Positions 36,300-42,479 of a DNA stretch of 42,479 bases are shown here, in pieces. The notes beneath the pieces were generated by a model. It saw only the letters and a program-made list of their open reading frames with translations. It searched no databases and was not told the origin of the DNA. Source of the stretch: Pigoraptor vietnamica (Eukaryota; Opisthokonta; Filasterea); contig CALSCQ010000322.1 in NCBI GenBank assembly GCA_943704525.1, forward strand, positions 1 through 42,479, given 5' to 3'. Each line of letters starts with the position of its first letter. Positions within the stretch are counted from its first letter, which is position 1. The translations under genes were made by a program, and so were the position numbers.

Positions 36300-39180
36300 A
36301 TGGGCGCGCGTCTGTGCTTACTGGCATGTGTTATCGCCCTCCTCTCTCTTTGCGCTCTGCATGGTGCGAGCGGGAGGCGCATCAACATCGGCATGCTCCG
36401 ATCCACTAGCCAGGGAAGCGCGGAACGGAACGACCACTTGCGGGTGCGTGTCAGTGTGCGCGGATGAATAAGTGAAGTGTGCGCGTGAGTGAGTTGTTAT
36501 TCCGGTCCATTTGTGCGCGTGAGTTGAGTATGTTCCCGACCGATTTCTCTGTGCGTTGTCCTGCTGAACCACACTGAGCGTGGGCACCGCCATTGGCCAC
36601 TGTGCGCTACATGCGTGCATGTGCCAAATATGGCCCTAACTGAACGCCGCCACCCGCCAACACAGCTGTGTGTCGAGCACATCAACAACAAAACAGGTGC
36701 GTAACCGCGCATGCCCCTTTGCTCATCCCCCCTCGCCCATTCCACTTGACGCACAAGCATGCGTGCACTCGCGGTGGTTGTCCGTGCCCGCTTTGACACT
36801 GGCTTGCTGCTTAACGCGATTCCAGATGGCTACTGGGATGACCTGCTCCCGAATGTGACGCTGGACCTCGTCGTGAACACGACGGGCAGCTGCGTGAGCC
36901 GCATCGCGCTGAATGCGGCCGCGTGGCAGGTGCTGACGGCGAACGTGTTTGGCGTCATTGGGTCGACGTGCTCGGGGGACTCGGAGGTGGTCTCGCAGCT
37001 TCTGAGTCTGGACACGTTCAGGAGGCCGCAGATATCGTACAGCGCCACCAGCCCAAAGCTGTCGGACAAGTCGCTGGTGGGTAGTTTGCACGGCGCCACA
37101 ACTGACTGACGAACGTGTAAACGTGTACTGCGCGCCCGTCCCTGCACACTGGCTGATGGCCCCGCTTTTGTTCGCAGTTTCCAACGTTTATGCGGACGGT
37201 CGTTTCGGACGATTTCCAAGGGCGCGCTCTCGCGCAGCTGTGCGCCTACCACGGGCTGCGGCGAGTGGGTGTGCTGAAGAGCGACTCTGCGTACGGGCAG
37301 GGCATCGCGCTCGTGTTCTCGCGGGAGGCGGACCGGCTGGGCATCCATGTTGTGGCCGAGGAGACGTTTGCGGAGATCAACTCGCAGGACGTGCGGCAGC
37401 AGCTGCGCGTGCTGCAAAAATCGAACGTGCGCGTGATTGTGCTCTTCGCGGAGGAGCAGGACGCCTACAACATCTTCTCGCAGGCCATTCCCATGGGACT
37501 CACCGGGCCGAGGTTCCAGTGGATTGCGTCGGACGGTGCGTGCAGCTCCGTCGTCTGCTGCGTTTGAATCGCCGTGTGTCTGTCAATGCCGCTGTTTCCA
37601 TATTTGGCGCACTCCCTCGTCTCGTCGGTCTTAAGATTGTCACGTAGTCGCGCGATTTGCGCGTGCGTTGCTTGAAAGTGCCGCGCGATTGTGCGTCTGC
37701 GAGCTGCGATGTTCGCGTGGCCGTGACACGTTTCGCCCGCATAGCCGCCGTTTCGGACGGGTCGTACCAGACGTCCGTCGGGGGGGTGCCCACGGTCAAC
37801 GAGGCCGTCCGTAACGCCATGTTCGGCATGCTGGGCGTGCAGCCCGCGAGCGGCTACGGGCCAAAGTACAGCGCCTACGTCCAGCTGTGGCAGTCGCTGC
37901 CAAGCTCGTATTTCGACGCGGATGGGGACAGGTCGACCGTGGACTCGTATGCGCCCGGTACGCCGCAGTGTGCACCCCTGTTGGGATTTGTACCTGTGCA
38001 CGTGCACGCACGTGGTCCTGTGCTCGGGCAACTCGTGTGCTTTCTCACTTACTTTGCCCCCCTTCCCTCCAAACACACCGCACACACACACACACACACA
38101 CAAACATACGAAAATTGCAGCCACGTACGATGCGTGCGTGACGTTTGCCATGGGACTTAATGCGACGTATGCGCGCGGCTTCCTCGAGACGGACGCCGAC
38201 GAGCTGCTCGCGAGCCTCAAGAACGTGTCATTTGTCGGCGTGAGCGGCGAGATCTCGTTTGACGCGAACGGCGACCGCGTGAGCGGCCTCTACAGCATTT
38301 ACAACATGAATCGCACCATGGGGTCGCCCATTGGCGCGTGGGATGCGCACACGGGCGTCTCGTACCAGAGGGCCCCGGTGTTCTCGAACGGGCGCGCCGT
38401 GCCGCCCATCGACGGAAGCTGTCCGGACGACTGCCTCGGGGAGGGCGTGTGCGACGTGAACACGGGCCTGTGCGGGTGCAACACGGGACGAAGCGGCGCG
38501 AACTGCTCGGTCGTCGCGCCTGAGGTGCTCACGGAGCAGGCCACCGGCAGCGACATCCCGTGCGGGCACATTGCGCACTATCGCGCAGAGGCACCATCCC
38601 TCGGCGCCGTCCTCACGTTTCGCCTCAAGAGCGGGCGCGACGTGCGCACGGGGGCATTTGACAGCGTGCTGTACGTTGGCCGCGCCGCCCCAATCGTCAC
38701 CGTCAACGCGTCGGACCCGGCGTTTGCGCCTCGCCTCGACCCCTCGAACGGCGACCTCCAGCTCTACTCGGTGGCAATCGCGTCTGCCGATGCCCTCGGC
38801 ACGTACTTTGTGGACGTTTACGGCACCGGGCGATCCTGCCCAGCGAGCTACCGATTGGAGTACACGGTGATGCTGCCCAGCGCCGGGTCGTCGAGTGAGT
38901 ACGTGCTGCCGCCGTGTGCGCGTGTGTGTGTGAATGTGTGCGTGCTTGTGTGCGCGTATGTGCGTGTGTGCATGTGTGTGTATGTGTGTGTATACGTGTG
39001 TGCTTGCGTGTGTGTGTATGCGTGTGTGCTTGCGTGTGTGTGTATGCGTGTGTGCGTGCGTGTGTGTATACGTGTGTGCTTGCGTGTGTGTGTATGCGTG
39101 TGTGCGTGCGTGTGTGTGTATGCGTGTGTGCGTGTGTGCGTATGTGCGTGTGTGCGTGTGTGGGTGGGTGTGTTTGTGTG

Positions 39181-39254
<74 letters not shown>

Positions 39255-41677
39255 CGTCCGTGAGGACGCTGATTTTAGCGTGGTCCTCTGCGCCAATTCC
39301 ACCCCTCGCTCAACTCGCACGTGCGCACACATGCAGGCAAGTCCCACGTCGCCGTGATCGTTGGGCCAATGGTCGGTGCGATTGGGGCGTGCGTCATTGG
39401 ATTTGGGACACTTTTCCTCGTTTACCGCCGCCGGCAGAGGGGTCTGCTGCGCCGCGTGCAGCGCTCCCTCATCAAGTCGTCCGAGATTGAACTCATGGGC
39501 GAGATTGCGGAGGTGGGCGCGCGCCGCGATTCAGACTTCGCACTCACGAGATCAATTGGTGACATCGCTTTCGTCCCCCCCCCCCCCTCCCCACGATCCG
39601 ATCCGTTTCTTATAGTTGCAGTTTTTTTTCCTTGCACACGCTGAACCGCCCGTCTTATCCTCTCTGCGCAGGGCGGGTTTGGCGTGGTGTATCGCGCGCG
39701 CTTCCGCGGCACCATCGTCGCCGTCAAAATGCTGAAGACCCCGACGAACGAGGCCGCGCGCAAGAGCCAGTCGATGGGCTCCGATCTGCGCGACACGCAG
39801 GTGAAGTCGGCGCAGCTCCGCACCCGCGCCGCGATCGAGCGCGCCCGCCAGTCGCTCATGGCGCCGAGTGTGGCGGCGACTCGGAAGAAGTCCGCGGCGC
39901 GCAAGCCTTCAAAGCAGCAGGGCGGGTGGTTCGACACGAGGGACCTCACGCTGCCGGGGGCGTCGATGGCCGAGGACCGCGACAACGTGCCTGCGACGGC
40001 GATGACGCAGGCGAAAAGCGCGGGGGACCTCGCGGGCGGGACGGAAGCGCAGGGAGGAGGGAAGACCAAGTCGATTCGGTGGCTTGCGACGGACGCGCCC
40101 GCGGCTGGGTCCGCAGATCAGACGTGGAAGGAGAACATGCGCATGTTCCTGGACGAAGTGGACATCATGTGGTGCGTGACCGGGCCGATGCTTGAGCGCC
40201 TGCCACGCGTTTGCGTGCGTGTGTGTATGCGCGTCACTCTCGAACACGTTTCCCGAGTTCTGATGTGCTCTGCGGCTGTTGTCACATTGCCTGAAATGAC
40301 GCGCGTGTCGTTAATGGCCCTTCCACCCGCTTCCCGCGCAGCAAACTTAGGCACCCGAATATCGTTTTGTTTATGGGCTACGTGGCGGACGACCCCTCCC
40401 GTCCAATGATTGTTCAAGAGGTACGCGCTGACCCTCGCACACACCCCCGTTTCCCCAGTGGTCGTTCAGAAGGGACTCGCTGCCAAAGGCACTGCGCGAC
40501 GCACACACTCCCCTGTGCAACGCACCGTTCTTCGCATGCGCGCGTTGCAGGCATTCCCTTGTGCTCTCGTGGATAGCGTTGGGCAGCTGCTGATGCAAAT
40601 TTATCGAATCGCAGTTTCTCAACGGCGGCAGCTTGTACGAGGGACTCTCGCAAAAGAAGCCGTGGTCGCTGAAGACGAGGTTGCAGATGGCCATGTGAGT
40701 GGCGGTCATGCGCACGTACACATGCACACACACGCACACATACACGTGCAGGCACATTCACATTTCATGCATCCTCATGCATGCAATTGATCGTCCGTAT
40801 ATCGCTGTCTCACCGCCGTCGCACTCGCAGCGATGCTTGCGCCGGAATGGAGTACCTCCACCTCAACACGCCGTGCATTCTGTGGGTACCCGAGTGGCGC
40901 CGTCGAGTGCTATTGCGCACAATGTGTTGTGTGTGTCGCCGGTGCTCACGCGCGCCCCTTGCTTCCGCGCAGCCACCGCGACCTCAAATCACCCAACGTG
41001 CTCTTGACCTCCTCACTTCAGGCGAAAGTGACGGACTTTGGGCTGAGCACCATGAAGTATGGCGACGATAGGAAGGACGACAAGGACCTCGTCGGCACCA
41101 TCGCCTACATTGCGCCAGAGTGCTTTTCTGGAGAGCCGTGCTCAACAGCCACCGGTGGGTTGGCGTGCACGCGTCAGCTGCCGGTCGCACTCGCGGCTGA
41201 CATTACCGGCGCGCAGATGTGTATGCGATGGGCATTGTGCTGTGGGAGTGCATCACTCGCGCCGACCCCTACGGCGAGGACTTCCAGTGCGGCGCCTTTA
41301 GCTCGGTCGACCAGATATTGTCGGCGGTGGTCGAGGGCGGTGGGTGTGGCGCATTCGCCAAAGTCCTCTTTACGCGGTGTTTGCGTCGCATGCCCAAGTG
41401 TTCACTTCTGGCTTATTATGTGCGGGTCGTGGCTGCAGACTACCGCCCGCCCATCCCCAGCGACGTGGATCCCGAGCTCGGCCGCATTGTGCGTGACTGC
41501 TGGTCGCGCCACGCGTCGGTGCGCCCGTCCTTCTCGACACTCCGCGAGTCGCTCACAGAAGTCGTGGGCAGGATGACGGACGACGACGCGAGCCCTCAGA
41601 AGAAGGCCGACGCAGACAGCGAATCGGTCTACGGCCCCCCGGGCGACGAGCCGGAGATGGACGTCCAGCCGCTCTAA
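36300..41677 (+). CDS. Receptor kinase: PBP1 ectodomain, EGF, membrane helix and TKL-type kinase
   Basis: Fourteen exons give 1,066 residues: 36300-36443, 36666-36696, 36826-37076, 37178-37535, 37745-37957, 38121-38894, 39337-39512, 39672-40171, 40342-40420, 40615-40694, 40831-40881, 40973-41154, 41217-41339 and 41439-41677. All phases agree; the acceptor at 37744 is a less usual TAG. The signal peptide covers residues 1-25. A PBP1/ANF-receptor fold (about 27-460) starts [10 protein letters not shown] and ends with a DANGDR phrase. An EGF-like module ([18 protein letters not shown]) and a beta-sandwich segment precede the membrane helix (595-619). The kinase has GEIAEGGFG, K668, E811, HRDLKSPN (887-894), DFG (907-909), a GTIAYIAPE loop and a C-lobe ending in PSF; all catalytic residues are present. 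About 120 extra residues lie between K668 and E811. It is probably a plasma-membrane sensor of a small molecule or peptide, signalling by Ser/Thr phosphorylation. The ligand is unknown. Confidence 0.92.
38917..39252. repeat. Long TG repeat in receptor-kinase intron 6
   Basis: About 335 bases of TG with TGCG, TGTA and TGCTTG variants, pure towards the right end (39178-39250), lie on the sense strand between the ectodomain exon (ending 38894) and the transmembrane exon (starting 39337). Confidence 0.95.
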
Positions 41678-42029
41678 CAACTGAATGAAATCAGGTCTCG
41701 GTGACGCCATGGTGACGCATCTGTGTAACCCTCACCACGCGTTGCACATGTCCGCACTTGGCAACCACCGAATGTCGGCTCGCCGGGGTTGTCACGCCGA
41801 GACAAGGGGAAACAGCCAGTGGGCGTCAGTACGAGTGACCCTTTTCATCCACGCTTCACGGCCTCTGCGGCGCCTTCTCTTCTCTGTAACGTCCCTCTTG
41901 CCGACTCTGTCGTCGCTTCAGGAGGGCGCGAAGAAGGGTGCTTTTCTGTTTTTTCCTTTAGCACAGCTCACGCCGTTTAGTCTGCGATTACCACCTCACA
42001 CCTTATCGACACATTCCGAGTGACGGACG
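41678..42029. other. Intergenic region between tandem receptor-kinase genes
   Basis: The 352 bases hold the 3' UTR of the first kinase gene and the promoter and 5' UTR of the next. No AATAAA, TATA box or further gene was recognised. A GGCAAC half X-box occurs near 41760. Confidence 0.5.
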
Positions 42030-42221
42030 ATGGCCGTCGGCGTCCGCGCACGCTGCACCGGCCATGGACCCTTGCGCGCCTTGCGTGCTGCCCTTCTCTG
42101 TGGTGCGCTCTTCGTTGCCGTCTCGCACGTTCCAATGGGAGATGCCGTCGGCCGCACCATTACGTTTGGCTTTCTCAAGTCGACGAGCACGGGAGTGAAG
42201 GAGCGCAGCGAACACCTCAGG
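42030..42221 (+). CDS. First exon of a paralogous PBP1 receptor kinase (truncated by the window end)
   Basis: The exon starts at ATG 42030 and ends at a GTGGGT donor (42222), giving 64 residues in phase 0, the same phase as exon 1 of the upstream receptor kinase. It encodes a hydrophobic signal peptide (about residues 14-38) and then GRTITFGFLKSTSTG-KERSEHLR, which lines up residue for residue with the [23 protein letters not shown] of the upstream gene. It is therefore a tandem duplicate. Its kinase or other output domain is not visible. Confidence 0.8.
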
Positions 42222-42366
42222 GTGGGTCCGTTTGTAGGGCATTCTGCGCGAAAATGCCTATTGATTCGATGTGTGGCTGTAAGTGTGTGCTGTCAAATTT
42301 TGATTGTTTGGTTGTGTGGACGCTGCGCGTCTTAGCCTACGTGCCCAAAAGCCCCTTGATTGATTT

Positions 42367-42479
<113 letters not shown>

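Overview
This is a nuclear DNA window from an intron-rich, GC-rich unicellular eukaryote. The coding blocks only become continuous after about 60 GT-AG introns are removed. Donors are mostly GTGAGT, GTGCGT, GTGGGT or GTACGC, and most acceptors read GCGCAG. No prokaryotic, viral or transposon gene is visible. The species cannot be fixed from sequence alone. A perfect RFX-type X-box before a NEK8/9-like kinase, TTAGGG-like repeats and an animal-style receptor cyclase make me lean to a flagellated member of Amorphea (for example an apusomonad or a relative), with low confidence.

Layout. 1-322: the first two exons of a minus-strand gene, possibly with a PH domain, running off the left edge. 754-5264 (+): a NIMA-related (NEK) kinase fused to RCC1 repeats, reading divergently from the first gene across a 430-base promoter region. 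6448-14932 (+): a giant ankyrin-WGR-PARP protein of about 2,370 residues. 14933-16493: no convincing gene. 16494-17609 (+): a Myb/SANT-repeat gene with two reading-frame breaks. 18285-22610 (+): a multienzyme fusion in which a UDP-glucuronate 4-epimerase-type domain is joined through two PAN-like/EGF pairs to a GT8 glycosyltransferase. 22919-33357 (-): a receptor cyclase of about 2,060 residues in 26 exons, with an ANF-receptor-type (PBP1) ectodomain, EGF repeats, one membrane helix, a pseudokinase domain and a class III cyclase. 34025-36033 (+): a DNAJC8-like J-protein of the spliceosome. 36300-41677 (+): a receptor kinase with a PBP1 ectodomain and a TKL kinase. 42030-end (+): the first exon of a tandem paralogue of that kinase.

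How the genes fit together. Two themes recur. One is signalling by very large multidomain proteins: two transmembrane receptors share the PBP1 ectodomain fold but use different outputs (a cyclase and an active kinase), beside a NEK-RCC1 kinase of a family tied to cilia and the cell cycle. The other is domain fusion, most strikingly the epimerase-glycosyltransferase protein, where the epimerase product could be the donor sugar of the transferase. Introns carry long (TG)n or (CA)n tracts, mostly TG on the sense strand. Gene models were assembled by hand: for the six complete multi-exon genes every intron phase was checked for consistency, and uncertain junctions are named in the entries. Function statements rest on motif recognition, not on database searches.
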